A stretch of DNA of 64,000 nucleotides from an uncultured Isosphaeraceae bacterium (GTDB lineage Bacteria; Planctomycetota; Planctomycetia; Isosphaerales; Isosphaeraceae): the NCBI GenBank assembly GCA_945957605.1, contig CAMFLR010000001.1, positions 682,001 to 746,000 of the forward strand. Reading direction: 5' to 3'. A program made the translations under genes and the position numbers. The notes below the pieces were generated by a model. That model saw only the letters and a list, made by a program, of their open reading frames with translations. It ran no database searches and was not told the origin of the DNA. Shown piece after piece: positions 45,870-53,889 of this stretch (position 1 is its first letter; each line of letters begins with the position of its first letter).

Positions 45870-46153
45870 TATGGTTCTCCCGACCTGGACTTCTCGCAAT
45901 TACGCCACCTATACACCTGTTTCGACAACGTACCTTACACATCTTATTTTTAGTGTACAAGAGTTTAGATTGAAACATATTGCAGGCGCTTCAGTGCCAG
46001 CAGAATGAAAATGCGATCGATATCCATGAATCCGCGAAACTTTTTATCGGAGGTGTGTTCCATCTCTTGGGAGAGGGGCAAAATGCAAGCACGCGCCTGT
46101 CGTGCGGAGCGTGATTGTGCGGCCTTGTCTCCTCAGGGACGCGGGTGGATTCC

Positions 46154-46828
46154 ATGAAATCGATTCGAGCGTTCGGTGCTCTTACGCTGGTCGTCGCGAT
46201 GGCGTTGGGCGGATGGATCTCGGTGACAGAGGCCAAAGGGCCGCGCAGGCCCCACTCGGCGCATGTTCCCAAGCCGAAGATGCCGCGAATGCCGCACCCG
46301 ACCAACGTGCGGTCGCACACGAATACACCTCATCCTCATCCAAACGTCAGCATGAACTCGAGACGCAAGCCGACCACCAATGCGTTGGTTCACACGCAAC
46401 ATCCGCGAGTGTCGGGTTCGGTTGGCTACCGTTCGACTCGCCATTACGCGGCTTCGAATCGATACGTGCGGGGCATCGTTTCGCAACTTCGTTCGGTGCA
46501 TTCGAGTCTCGCCCGGCTCGACCACGACTATCATGGCAATCGAGTTCGTGCGATGCACTCGATTAGCACGGCGGTGCGGCACCTCAGCCATTCGTCGTCG
46601 GGGTCGATGCGACCACTGAACGTCGGAATGCGTGGGATTCATCATGGTTCGGGCACGCATCACTTACCGCAGGCACAGTCGGATGCGCGGATTCGGATGG
46701 CGAGCCATCGTCTCAATCTGATCGCGGGTCAGCTTCAAGCCCACGGTTCAAGCTCAAGGCATTACCGGGCGCTTGGCAGTATGCAGCAGGCGCAACATTT
46801 CCTTACCGTTGCTCTGCAGGTCCGCTGA
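46154..46828 (+). CDS. Exported His/Arg/Ser-rich protein
   Basis: Protein of 224 residues from ATG 46154 (GGGTGG upstream) with a signal peptide (FGALTLVVAMALGGWISVTEA). The mature N-terminus is strongly basic and His/Pro-rich (KPKMPRMPHPTNVRSHTNT). The C-terminal half is helical with heptad-like spacing (LRSVHSSLARLDHDYHGNRV; LIAGQLQAHG; MQQAQHFLTVALQV). There are more than 25 His overall and few acidic residues, so metal or polyanion binding is possible. I do not recognise a family. It is divergent from paralog A and converges on paralog B with an 8-bp gap. Confidence 0.6.
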   Translation: MKSIRAFGALTLVVAMALGGWISVTEAKGPRRPHSAHVPKPKMPRMPHPTNVRSHTNTPHPHPNVSMNSRRKPTTNALVHTQHPRVSGSVGYRSTRHYAASNRYVRGIVSQLRSVHSSLARLDHDYHGNRVRAMHSISTAVRHLSHSSSGSMRPLNVGMRGIHHGSGTHHLPQAQSDARIRMASHRLNLIAGQLQAHGSSSRHYRALGSMQQAQHFLTVALQVR

Positions 46829-46836
46829 TCTGGCCG

Positions 46837-47586
46837 CTACGGTTTAAGGCCGGGAAGGGGCGGCTTCTTTTCGTCGGCGGGGCCTTCTTCAGAACCGTCA
46901 TCGGCGAGTGACATATCGATGAGCACGCCGTCGTGCGTGATCTCGACATCGTACTGGAGCTTGCCGATTTCGACCTCCAGTTCGTAGACCACGATCCCAA
47001 AACCGCTGGTACGCAGAGCGCTTGTGACCTTCGCTTCAGGAGCCAGGTCTCTGAGCGTATGTTGGACAGCGGCCGGGCATTGATTCCATTCGACGTCTTC
47101 CTCGGCAATGACGAGCGTCTTTTCGACTAGCGTGCCGTTGACATCGACGACCAAGCTGTAATCTCGTCCGCCGATTTGCGTCATTCCGGTGTAGATCAAA
47201 ACGCCGTACCGCACCTCGGTGTCGATCTCGTCGAACTTGCCATTATTCGACTCTTTGAGCAACGTTTCCTTGACCTTCGCGGGACAGTCGGCGAGTTTGA
47301 CGACGTTAGCCGAGACTTCGAGGCTGATCGACTCTAGCACGCCCTTGTCGTCGACGTAGATTCGGTATTCCTTGCCGTTGCGGCTCACCTTCACGTTGTA
47401 AGAGACTTCGCCGTCCTGCGTCGACTTTGTAACGGTGTCGACTTTGGCCGGCTTTGCTGCGTCGCTGATCGTCTTTCGGACCGCAGCAGGTAAGCTCGCA
47501 AGCTTGACGGACGTGTCGTCGCCGAATGCAAGCGCCGGGGCGGTGCCCAGGAGCAGGCAACAAATCACAACTCTTTGGACGATCAT
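46837..47586 (-). CDS. Exported protein with three PepSY-like repeats (paralog B)
   Basis: Protein of 249 residues with a signal peptide (VVICCLLLGTAPALAFGDD) and the same three-unit layout as the gene at 45,090. The helix starts are LPAAVRKTISD, CPAKVKETLLKESNNGKF (nearly identical to CPAPVKETFLNESNNAKF of paralog A) and CPAAVQHTLRD, each followed by a Tyr-containing strand and a G-(V/T)-L turn. The acidic C-terminus (SEEGPADEKKP) differs from the basic tail of paralog A. It is the last chromosomal gene before the integrated element. Confidence 0.68.
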   Translation of the reverse strand: MIVQRVVICCLLLGTAPALAFGDDTSVKLASLPAAVRKTISDAAKPAKVDTVTKSTQDGEVSYNVKVSRNGKEYRIYVDDKGVLESISLEVSANVVKLADCPAKVKETLLKESNNGKFDEIDTEVRYGVLIYTGMTQIGGRDYSLVVDVNGTLVEKTLVIAEEDVEWNQCPAAVQHTLRDLAPEAKVTSALRTSGFGIVVYELEVEIGKLQYDVEITHDGVLIDMSLADDGSEEGPADEKKPPLPGLKP

Positions 47587-47703
47587 CGCTGGTCTCGCTT
47601 GGGGAAAGCGTCGCGATCAGCCCGTGAATAAATTGAGCGATCCGAGAAAGTCGTCAGTTCTACTGTCAACTTTCTCCGGTCAACTCTCTCTTCGCCGCAG
47701 GCG

Positions 47704-47762
<59 letters not shown>

Positions 47763-47763
<1 letters not shown>

Positions 47764-47969
47764 TATCATACGCCGATACAAATGGCAACGCTCAAACGAC
47801 TTCCGCAATTATAAGCGAACACCCATCCCTAGGACTGCCCTACACAGCGGCAGAGACCCCCTCTGATCTCGCCGAGATCGTCGCCGCATGGGGCGATCTC
47901 CCCCCAGAGATCCGGGCGGCCGTTTTGGCGATCGTTAGGAATGCGGTCGGGAAGAAGAGCAGTCGGTAA
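47763..47969 (+). pseudogene. Detached 3' coding segment of the integrase (68-codon tail)
   Basis: Starts exactly at the end of the left attachment core, in the same frame as the integrase reads through the right core. It encodes 68 codons ending ETPSDLAEIVAAWGDLPPEI, RAAVLAIVRNAVGKKSSR, then TAA. It has no start or RBS of its own in this position. If the two element ends are joined as in an excised circle, the integrase frame enters this segment without interruption. The helical W-x-x-L-P-x-x-I-R-A-x-(V/I)-L-A pattern recalls tails I associate with planctomycete integrase-type proteins (memory only, not checked). Confidence 0.7.
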
Positions 47970-48145
47970 CTCACGTGCGGAGCCTGCTCTCGAACGCGAG
48001 CGATCCGCCGGCCGATTCCCCCCGAGCCTGACCGACTTGTCGGCAAAATGCGGTTGTGGTGAATCGAAACGATCGACACATGGCCGAAATCATGAGTGAA
48101 CCCCGATAACGCCTGCCAGCATTGTGTCAGCATTCGCGGTGCACG

Positions 48146-48174
48146 CTGTCACCGGGGTTCAAACGCGTTATATT
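48146..48174 (+). promoter_or_regulatory. Putative promoter of PIN-like gene
   Basis: CTGTCA, a 17-bp spacer and TATATT lie 39 bp before the GTG start. A 9-bp inverted repeat (TGAACCCCG at 48097-48105, CGGGGTTCA at 48153-48161) overlaps the spacer and could be an operator. Confidence 0.4.
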
Positions 48175-48212
48175 GTTCGTCACTGAATGATTATCGAAGA
48201 GGAGTTAGCTCC

Positions 48213-49091
48213 GTGGCGAAGATCTACCCAGACACAAACCGCTTTGTTGATTTTTATCAGGCCGCTTCGGAAAAACTCAATGTCTTCGATCAATTACAAG
48301 CATATAAGGAGCATTTGGTTCTCACCGAACAGACGATAGTCGAATTCCGCCGCAATCGAGTGAGCACTCTAAAGTGGTTGTCATCTCAGTTTAAGAAGAC
48401 GATGGATATCGCGGCGCCGTATACAACCGCTGTTCTTCTTGCTCTTCCAGAGCACGACGAACTCACTAAGCTTCGCAAGGCTTACCAAGATAAAGGTAAA
48501 GAGATCACCAAGCATTTGGAAACAATGATTGAAGATGAGAAAAAAGATCCTGTTACCAAAAAATTTCTTGCCCTGGTTACAGACCACAAGGTCGAAAGGT
48601 TGCCGCTCACAGACGATGCAATTAAATTAGCGCAAATGCGTAAACTGCTAGGCAACCCCCCATGTTCACCAGACAAGCACACGATAGGCGATGAGGTGAT
48701 CTGGGAACTTCTGATCAAGCACGCGAAAGACGACCTCATTATCGTAACTAAGGACCACACATTTCACGATAACATCGAAATGCTTAAGGATGAGTATAAG
48801 AAAAAAACAAAGCATAAACTACTACTTGTCACCGATACATTCAGCGCGGCGCTGAAAGCAATCGGCGAGCATCCAACGAACGAACTTATAGAGGTCGAGA
48901 AGAAGGAAGAGCAGTTGCTTTCTGACCAACTGAAACGCTCATTGACAATGCGCGAAATTGTGGGCATGTACGAGTGGGAGAAATGTCCGATTTGCGGAAA
49001 AAAGGGAAGCGTCAACGGATATGAAGGCGCTGATGGGGATGAGGCCGCCTGGTTCATATGTGCGCATTGCAAATACCTGCATATGATATAA
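48213..49091 (+). CDS. PIN-like (DUF4935-type) nuclease with C-terminal zinc ribbon
   Basis: Protein of 292 residues from GTG 48213 (GAGGAG 8 nt upstream). All four acidic positions of a PIN fold can be placed: IYPDTNRF (Asp7), EQTIVEFRRNR (Glu44), HTIGDEVIWELL, and IIVTKDHTFHDN. A Lys/Glu-rich helical insert separates the first two from the last two. The C-terminus carries a CPICGKKG...CAHC zinc ribbon. PIN proteins are metal-dependent RNases common in toxins and defence genes. Its DNA is clearly more A+T-rich than the neighbours (Lys AAA/AAG-rich), suggesting separate acquisition as cargo. No antitoxin-like partner is adjacent. Confidence 0.75.
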   Translation: MAKIYPDTNRFVDFYQAASEKLNVFDQLQAYKEHLVLTEQTIVEFRRNRVSTLKWLSSQFKKTMDIAAPYTTAVLLALPEHDELTKLRKAYQDKGKEITKHLETMIEDEKKDPVTKKFLALVTDHKVERLPLTDDAIKLAQMRKLLGNPPCSPDKHTIGDEVIWELLIKHAKDDLIIVTKDHTFHDNIEMLKDEYKKKTKHKLLLVTDTFSAALKAIGEHPTNELIEVEKKEEQLLSDQLKRSLTMREIVGMYEWEKCPICGKKGSVNGYEGADGDEAAWFICAHCKYLHMI

Positions 49092-49160
49092 ATTTTCTTT
49101 CGGCATGCGCACTTTAACAATGGTTTCTCTTGCGGCGCATGCTCGATCGCGGTTCACGCC

Positions 49161-49385
49161 ATGCTACAAGTTATCCGTGGTGACGACATTATCGCCATGA
49201 TCCAAAGCCCGCACGAACTCATTGATACGCTTCAATCTGCTACTGGCCGGTTGTTCGTGATCGAGGAAGTTGCACCCGCCGGTGAATTCCTCCCATCTGG
49301 CTACACATGCCAGCGATGGGGAACGGCAGCACGCCAGGCCAACGGGGTTGTGACCATCGACCGTGAAGCGTGGGACGCCTGGTGA
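49161..49385 (+). CDS. Small hypothetical protein
   Basis: A 74-residue frame from ATG 49161 with balanced composition (MLQVIRGDDIIAMIQSPHEL, ending REAWDAW). It is co-directional with the island genes, but the ribosome-binding site is weak. No family recognised. It may be a real small island protein; the downstream 236 bp are regulatory in appearance. Confidence 0.4.
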   Translation: MLQVIRGDDIIAMIQSPHELIDTLQSATGRLFVIEEVAPAGEFLPSGYTCQRWGTAARQANGVVTIDREAWDAW

Positions 49386-49465
49386 CGATGAGGCTTGTGA
49401 CCACCGGCCGAGCGGCCGAGCCAATTCCCGCGCGTGGGACTTAATGCCAGTGTCGTTGATCATTC

Positions 49466-49526
49466 AGTCAATACTGATATCGATATTGACTCAATCACCC
49501 AGTCAATATCGATGTCGATATTGACT
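49466..49526. promoter_or_regulatory. Two 26-bp palindromes, 35 bp centre to centre
   Basis: Copy 1 at 49466-49491 (AGTCAATACTGA-TA-TCGATATTGACT) and copy 2 at 49501-49526 (AGTCAATATCGA-TG-TCGATATTGACT). Copy 2 is a perfect 12-bp inverted repeat; copy 1 has two mismatched base positions near the centre. Each right arm ends in TTGACT, which could act as a -35. The pair lies 96 bp before the AlpA-like gene and looks like a double operator or an origin-type binding array. Confidence 0.65.
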
Positions 49527-49621
49527 CAATTGGATGTCATGCATTTTTCGATCTTGCAATTAGCTAAGTAATCTGGCGCAATGGACCCTGTGTTGCTCGA
49601 AACGCACCCGGGGCCCTTGCC

Positions 49622-49819
49622 ATGTCTAAGACCGCCAAATCAGCGCCGCCCGAACTTTTGGCCTATCGCCTAGCCGAGATCGCCGAGCTTCTCGGCATCA
49701 GTCGAAGGACGATCGAGCGCGAACGAAGCGCCGGCAGATTCCCCCTGCCGGATCGTACCATCGGCAATATGCCGCTTTGGGCTCCTGCGACGGTCGCTGC
49801 ATGGTTTTCATCACGCTGA
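49622..49819 (+). CDS. AlpA/excisionase-like MerR-type HTH protein
   Basis: A 65-residue DNA-binding protein from ATG 49622. Helix-turn-helix core: YRLAEIAELLGISRRTIERE, then the wing RSAGRFPLPDRTIGNMPLW and a closing tryptophan helix (TVAAWF). This is the AlpA/Xis-type winged helix that controls excision or transcription in prophages and islands. It is directly downstream of the paired palindromes and is followed by a hairpin at 49833-49853, so it is probably transcribed on its own. Confidence 0.8.
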   Translation: MSKTAKSAPPELLAYRLAEIAELLGISRRTIERERSAGRFPLPDRTIGNMPLWAPATVAAWFSSR

Positions 49820-49832
49820 GCGCAACAAAAAA

Positions 49833-49853
49833 CCCCCGGTTCACGGCCGGGGG
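49833..49853. terminator. GC-rich hairpin terminator
   Basis: CCCCCGG / CCGGGGG with a 7-nt loop, flanked by AAAAAA on the left and CGTTTCT on the right. It sits between the AlpA-like gene and the next gene; the strongest U-run is on the minus strand. Confidence 0.65.
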
Positions 49854-49893
49854 CGTTTCTGTCCACCCCTGGAATCATCAGGAGCGACATCAC

Positions 49894-50850
49894 ATGCAAG
49901 TTACAGCGACTATCGGCCAACTGGCAAGACCGTCCCGAAAGAAACGCCTGACATACTTCGACGCCTGGGCGGCGTCGATCCGTGGCGATCTCATCCTCAC
50001 GCTGACGCAGCGGGCCGTACTGGAGCAATTCGCCAGACACGTGCGATTGAATCCCACCCGTACGTGCTGGCCGAGCGATGAGAGGATCGCACGAGCCCTC
50101 GGAATCAGCGTCCCGACTGTGGAGCGGGCCGTTTGTCAACTCAAGCGATTGGGCTACATCAGTTGCGTGACGATCCGCAAGGCTAGAACGACGTCGATCC
50201 GTTACACAACGCTCAACCTGGATCAGATTTATGGAGAACATATAAGCGTTGATGTCCCCTCAAAACGATGGACGAATTGTATTCCGTGTTCAAGAGAGAT
50301 ATTTCACTCCCCTCACGCGTGGGTACGCGAGGAGTCTGATTTTTCACAAATCCCCGAAGCCACCCAGGATACCGAATTATCCCAAGATGAAATCAAGGAT
50401 TGGGAGCAGGATTTCGCCGAAGCATCGTTTCCACCCGATCCTGACGACTTCCTCGATGAGGTCAGCATTCTCCACGATCCCCGCGTCCTCATCCCCAATA
50501 GCGAACCCGAGCACACTGGTTTCTCACAGGAACCACCGCAGGCCGTTCCCGCCCAAGATTCTCCACACGAGCCTGTGACCCCCACCACGGGCCAGACAGA
50601 GGCTTTCTCGGACGCACCGCCGAAACTCACCCTCGGATTTGACCCCATGCCACCGACCGCCCGCCCAGTCAGCCGCGACGTTCAGCAGTTTGCGGACCGG
50701 CTCAACACCGAGAGCCGCGCGAAGTTCGACGCGCTCCCGCCCGGCGAGCAACACCGGATTTTTGGGGGCCACCGCGATCGCTACGACTGGCAGCGAGCGT
50801 GGCATGAAATCGACTTTGCGGCGCGGATGCGTGCCCGGAGGTCAGCATGA
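49894..50850 (+). CDS. Winged-helix (HTH_36-type) replication-like protein
   Basis: Protein of 318 residues from ATG 49894 (AGGAG 9 nt upstream). Residues ~22-95 form a helix-turn-helix domain: LTLTQRAVLEQFARHV, then WPSDERIARALGISVPTVER and VCQLKRLGYIS. This resembles N-terminal domains of phage and plasmid replication initiators. The rest is acidic and Pro-rich (~120-265), and a basic-aromatic C-terminus (GGHRDRYDWQRAWHEIDF) ends it. No helicase or primase motif is present. Its stop overlaps the next start (ATGA). Confidence 0.65.
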   Translation: MQVTATIGQLARPSRKKRLTYFDAWAASIRGDLILTLTQRAVLEQFARHVRLNPTRTCWPSDERIARALGISVPTVERAVCQLKRLGYISCVTIRKARTTSIRYTTLNLDQIYGEHISVDVPSKRWTNCIPCSREIFHSPHAWVREESDFSQIPEATQDTELSQDEIKDWEQDFAEASFPPDPDDFLDEVSILHDPRVLIPNSEPEHTGFSQEPPQAVPAQDSPHEPVTPTTGQTEAFSDAPPKLTLGFDPMPPTARPVSRDVQQFADRLNTESRAKFDALPPGEQHRIFGGHRDRYDWQRAWHEIDFAARMRARRSA

Positions 50851-51806
50851 GCACGGCTAACGTCGCTCCCGGAACCAGTGGTTCCGCCCTGCGTGAACTC
50901 ACCGCCGACGAACTTGCACAACTCGACGACTGTGAGCGGGTTATCGCCGCTGGGCTCACAGGATTCCTTGAGGTTGCTGACGCTCTGCATACGGTCCAAG
51001 AGAAGCGGCTTTATCAGAACAAATACGACAATTTTGATGCGTATTGTTGGGGTAAGTGGGGGTTCACGACTCGTCGGTCGCGCCAACTCATCGCCGCCGC
51101 GAAAGTCGCTCGGAACGTCGGAACCGACGTCATCCAGAACGAACGCCAGGCCCGCGTCATCGCCAGCGAAAAGCCCGCCGAACAACTCGCGATCGTCGCC
51201 GATGCGGCGGCCGCGAACGGCGGAAAACTGACCACCTCCGCGCTGAAGAAAGCGAAGGCGAAGCGGGCCGAACCGCCGGTGAATCCGAATACTACTGTGA
51301 ACGGGAAGGCGGCTCCCGAGCCTCGCGACGTGGCCCAGCTTCGCAAGTCGGGGATGATCGGTGCGGACGTCAAGGTGAGCGTCACGGACCACGGAGCGCC
51401 CGACAAACCCAAGCAGGAACGCGACGCCGGCGAAGATGAAGTCACTGACGAGGATTGGGTTCGCCGCTTGCCATTGTGGAAGCAACTATCGGAGAAACTA
51501 CGCCCTGAGTTCGAGAAAGACGCGATCGCGTTCCGCCACGCGAACGACGTAGAAGATCCCGTGATGGATTCCTTGCGTGCGTTCTTCCGCCGCGAGAACA
51601 AGGGGATGAAGGAAAAGGGTTTGCCACCCTACATGAAGCGGATTCAGGTGCTCTTGAAGACGCCCGACCCGTCCGACTGGAAGTTGTGCATGAGCACGCA
51701 GGATGGCGGATGCGGTGGCAAGGGACGCACGAAATTCTCGATGTGCCCGAAGTGCTTCGGCTTGGGGTACGTGATCATCGAGACCCGCCAGGTGAAGGCG
51801 AAGTAA
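50847..51806 (+). CDS. Island protein with HTH-like N-terminus and C-terminal zinc knuckle
   Basis: Protein of 319 residues starting within the previous stop. Residues ~30-95 (LHTVQEKRLYQNKYDNFDAY, then WGFTTRRSRQLIAAAKVARN) resemble HTH segments of phage and plasmid ParB-like or regulatory proteins. An Ala/Lys-rich middle follows. The C-terminus has four Cys in CMSTQDGGCGGKG...MCPKC, a probable zinc-binding site. Coupled by ATGA to the HTH gene upstream, and by TAATG to a 40-residue Cys protein downstream. Role unknown. Confidence 0.65.
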   Translation: MSTANVAPGTSGSALRELTADELAQLDDCERVIAAGLTGFLEVADALHTVQEKRLYQNKYDNFDAYCWGKWGFTTRRSRQLIAAAKVARNVGTDVIQNERQARVIASEKPAEQLAIVADAAAANGGKLTTSALKKAKAKRAEPPVNPNTTVNGKAAPEPRDVAQLRKSGMIGADVKVSVTDHGAPDKPKQERDAGEDEVTDEDWVRRLPLWKQLSEKLRPEFEKDAIAFRHANDVEDPVMDSLRAFFRRENKGMKEKGLPPYMKRIQVLLKTPDPSDWKLCMSTQDGGCGGKGRTKFSMCPKCFGLGYVIIETRQVKAK

Positions 51807-51928
51807 TGGCCGACATCAAGACGCTTGGAAGTGCATGCGAAGTCTGTGCCGCGAGCCGTTCGATTGATTGCCTCGTGCAAGACTTGTGGCCGTCGCGCGG
51901 GACAAATCGCGGTGGCTGCACGTACTGA
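51806..51928 (+). CDS. 40-residue Cys-containing small protein
   Basis: ATG 51806 shares its A with the TAA of the preceding gene (TAATG), typical of coupled translation. The product (MADIKTLGSACEVCAASRSI... GGCTY) has a CxxC pair plus two further Cys, spaced as in small zinc-binding proteins. Confidence 0.45.
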   Translation: MADIKTLGSACEVCAASRSIDCLVQDLWPSRGTNRGGCTY

Positions 51929-51997
51929 ACACCTCGTTTGTGCGTCATGGTTCATCGGCGCACAGCTTTTGAGCACAGACCCAGGAGGTACGCACCA

Positions 51998-52312
51998 ATG
52001 AGCAAAGCAGAGATCGCATTGAGCGGAGCAACACTCACATACTTGAAGCGGTGTGGATTTCGCTCGCTGTTAAATTCGGTTCTCGTGGCAAACAACGTCA
52101 GCGGTAAGCGTGCCAACCTCGCGAGGAGAATGGTCGTAAATTGCAAGGCGGTCCGCGTATTTGAGAGCGAACTCGGCCGTATCCTGAACAATGGGACCGC
52201 AGACCTTTCGACATGCAGGGACGCCGCAGACGACCTCGCCGCTGCTGCCCAACTGGTCAACGCAGCAATCAGCGAGTGCCTGTCATTGATCCAACTGGAG
52301 AACGCATCGTGA
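51998..52312 (+). CDS. Small island protein, tandem paralog 1
   Basis: Protein of 104 residues from ATG 51998 with AGGAGG 9 nt upstream. All-helical; it begins with SGATLTYLKRCGF. Over its first 57 residues it aligns without gaps to the next gene's product (shared SGAT, AN-V, K-A-LA-R, C-A-R positions), so the two arose by duplication. It ends in the GTGA overlap with that gene. No known family. Confidence 0.6.
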   Translation: MSKAEIALSGATLTYLKRCGFRSLLNSVLVANNVSGKRANLARRMVVNCKAVRVFESELGRILNNGTADLSTCRDAADDLAAAAQLVNAAISECLSLIQLENAS

Positions 52313-52683
52313 AGTCACCGAAGCTCAAGGCGAGCGGGGCCACATTCCACACACTCAGATCAGGCGGGTTACCGGGCGTGCTCCGCGCCTTGATCGAAGC
52401 GAACGCGGTTGACCCCAAACTTGCCGGACTGGCCGAGCGATCACTTACGTCATGCTTTGCAATCCGTAACATTCAATCTGTTATTGATAATTTCACAAGT
52501 GGCCACCCAAGGGCACATGGAGAGGTGTCGAACGAGGTGTTCGACTGCGTCGAGATCATGAACCTTTTGGCCGCCGTGATCACCGAAGTCGCCGCGCTGA
52601 TCCAAACCAACCCCGGTCGGCTTGAGACGACGCAACCGGGGTGGACCGGTTCACCGCACCCAACAACCAAACGGGTCTTTTGA
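52309..52683 (+). CDS. Small island protein, tandem paralog 2
   Basis: Protein of 124 residues from GTG 52309, overlapping the previous stop (GTGA) with GGAG upstream. N-terminal alignment to paralog 1 is ungapped: KASGATFHTLRSGGL, ANAVDPKLAGLAER, SCFAIR. The C-terminal tail (~25 residues, PGRLETTQPGWTGSPHP) is extra. Probably forms a complex with paralog 1. Function unknown. Confidence 0.6.
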   Translation: MKSPKLKASGATFHTLRSGGLPGVLRALIEANAVDPKLAGLAERSLTSCFAIRNIQSVIDNFTSGHPRAHGEVSNEVFDCVEIMNLLAAVITEVAALIQTNPGRLETTQPGWTGSPHPTTKRVF

Positions 52684-52714
52684 CCATCGACATCAATCGC
52701 AACAGGAGTTACCG

Positions 52715-53806
52715 ATGAATCAGGCACAGTTTGCCGCCATGAGGATGCCGAGTCGTTTTGCTTCCGTGACCGCCGCCGCACAGGCCGAGTTTCAAGGATA
52801 TGCCGACGGCCTGGCCAATGAAGTGAAGCGGGGCGATCGCACCCTGAAATCAGCCCGCGAACTTTTGGGACAGCGGCTTTCAGAAGAAGTCGCTCGACTG
52901 AATCGGGAAGCCCAGCAGTACACGAGCGGAGGCTCGCGATACGGCGAACTGGTGGGGGAAGCCTTGAAGCCGAAGCGGCTCGCGGAGCCAAAGATAGACC
53001 CGGCCGCACTCATGGCGGAAAGGCAGCTTCAAGCCACCGAGCGCGTCGCTCGCGAACTTGAGATCAACAACCGCAAAAACCATTGGGACGACGAAGTTTC
53101 GCGGCTCGACTTCCATCGCGATCCCGCCGCCAAGTTCCCTTCAATCGGCGTACTTGTCGATCAGCACGCCCTCGCGCTGAGGTCTGGCGACGCCTCGAAG
53201 GCGGAATACCTCAAACGGGAACTCGCCGCCCAACAGCATCTCGTCTTGGATCCCGACGTTCGGCTTCGTGTCGCCCAAGTTTTGACGCCGCACGATGAAG
53301 TGAACCCGTTCCTAGTCGCTGCTCGAGTCCGGCAGATCCCTACCCTCGATAATGCTCGACTCCAACAGCACATCGCCGAAGTTCTCGCCGACGGCAACGC
53401 CAGCGAAGCGAAGGCCCTCTACATCGCCGCCCAACAGGCCGAAGAGACGGCAACCCGGAACCAGACCGCATTCCCGGAATGGACCGCAGCAGTCATCAGC
53501 CGCGACGGCCTGAGTCGATTCCCCACCGAGGTTTTGCAGCATCTTTCCGATGAAGACACTGCAGGCCTGGAACGCGAGCGTGAAGCCGCGCTAGCCCAGA
53601 TTGCAGCGTACCAGGATCAAGCAGCGCGAGCCGCGAATCTGCAAGGCGTCGAACCGCCGAGCGCAAGCCGGTTGGAAGAGATCGCACAGGCCAACCACAG
53701 GCGATCCGCAGGCGAGCGAGGCGAAGCAGTCGTCGGAGCACTCCGAGGCGGGCTCTTCTCATCGCAGACCGTCGCCTATGGCCGCAGTCCTATGAGCAAC
53801 CCTTGA
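52715..53806 (+). CDS. Helical island protein upstream of terminase
   Basis: Protein of 363 residues from ATG 52715 (AGGAG upstream). Predominantly helical, rich in Ala, Glu, Arg and Gln, with coiled-coil-like stretches (ARELLGQRLSEEVARLNREA; AGLEREREAALAQIAAYQDQ). No enzymatic motif. Its place directly before the terminase genes suggests a packaging or morphogenesis accessory role, but I cannot assign a family. Confidence 0.6.
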   Translation: MNQAQFAAMRMPSRFASVTAAAQAEFQGYADGLANEVKRGDRTLKSARELLGQRLSEEVARLNREAQQYTSGGSRYGELVGEALKPKRLAEPKIDPAALMAERQLQATERVARELEINNRKNHWDDEVSRLDFHRDPAAKFPSIGVLVDQHALALRSGDASKAEYLKRELAAQQHLVLDPDVRLRVAQVLTPHDEVNPFLVAARVRQIPTLDNARLQQHIAEVLADGNASEAKALYIAAQQAEETATRNQTAFPEWTAAVISRDGLSRFPTEVLQHLSDEDTAGLEREREAALAQIAAYQDQAARAANLQGVEPPSASRLEEIAQANHRRSAGERGEAVVGALRGGLFSSQTVAYGRSPMSNP

Positions 53807-53889
53807 TTCAACCGATTCCCGCCGCCGCCTGGCGTGGGACGTTCCGGGGCGCATGGACGCTTCCCGGTTCGTTTTCTAGGAATGAGCAC

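Noticed and set aside
47840..48133. 97-codon minus-strand frame next to the left end
   Set aside because: It is antisense to the in-frame integrase tail, lacks a ribosome-binding site and has no recognisable family.
48213..49091. PIN-like protein as half of a classical VapBC toxin-antitoxin pair
   Set aside because: No small antitoxin gene is adjacent upstream or downstream, and the protein is about twice the size of VapC with a zinc ribbon.
49777..49893. Long 5' extension of the winged-helix gene
   Set aside because: It would overlap the AlpA-like gene and run through the hairpin at 49833-49853; ATG 49894 has a clear AGGAG.
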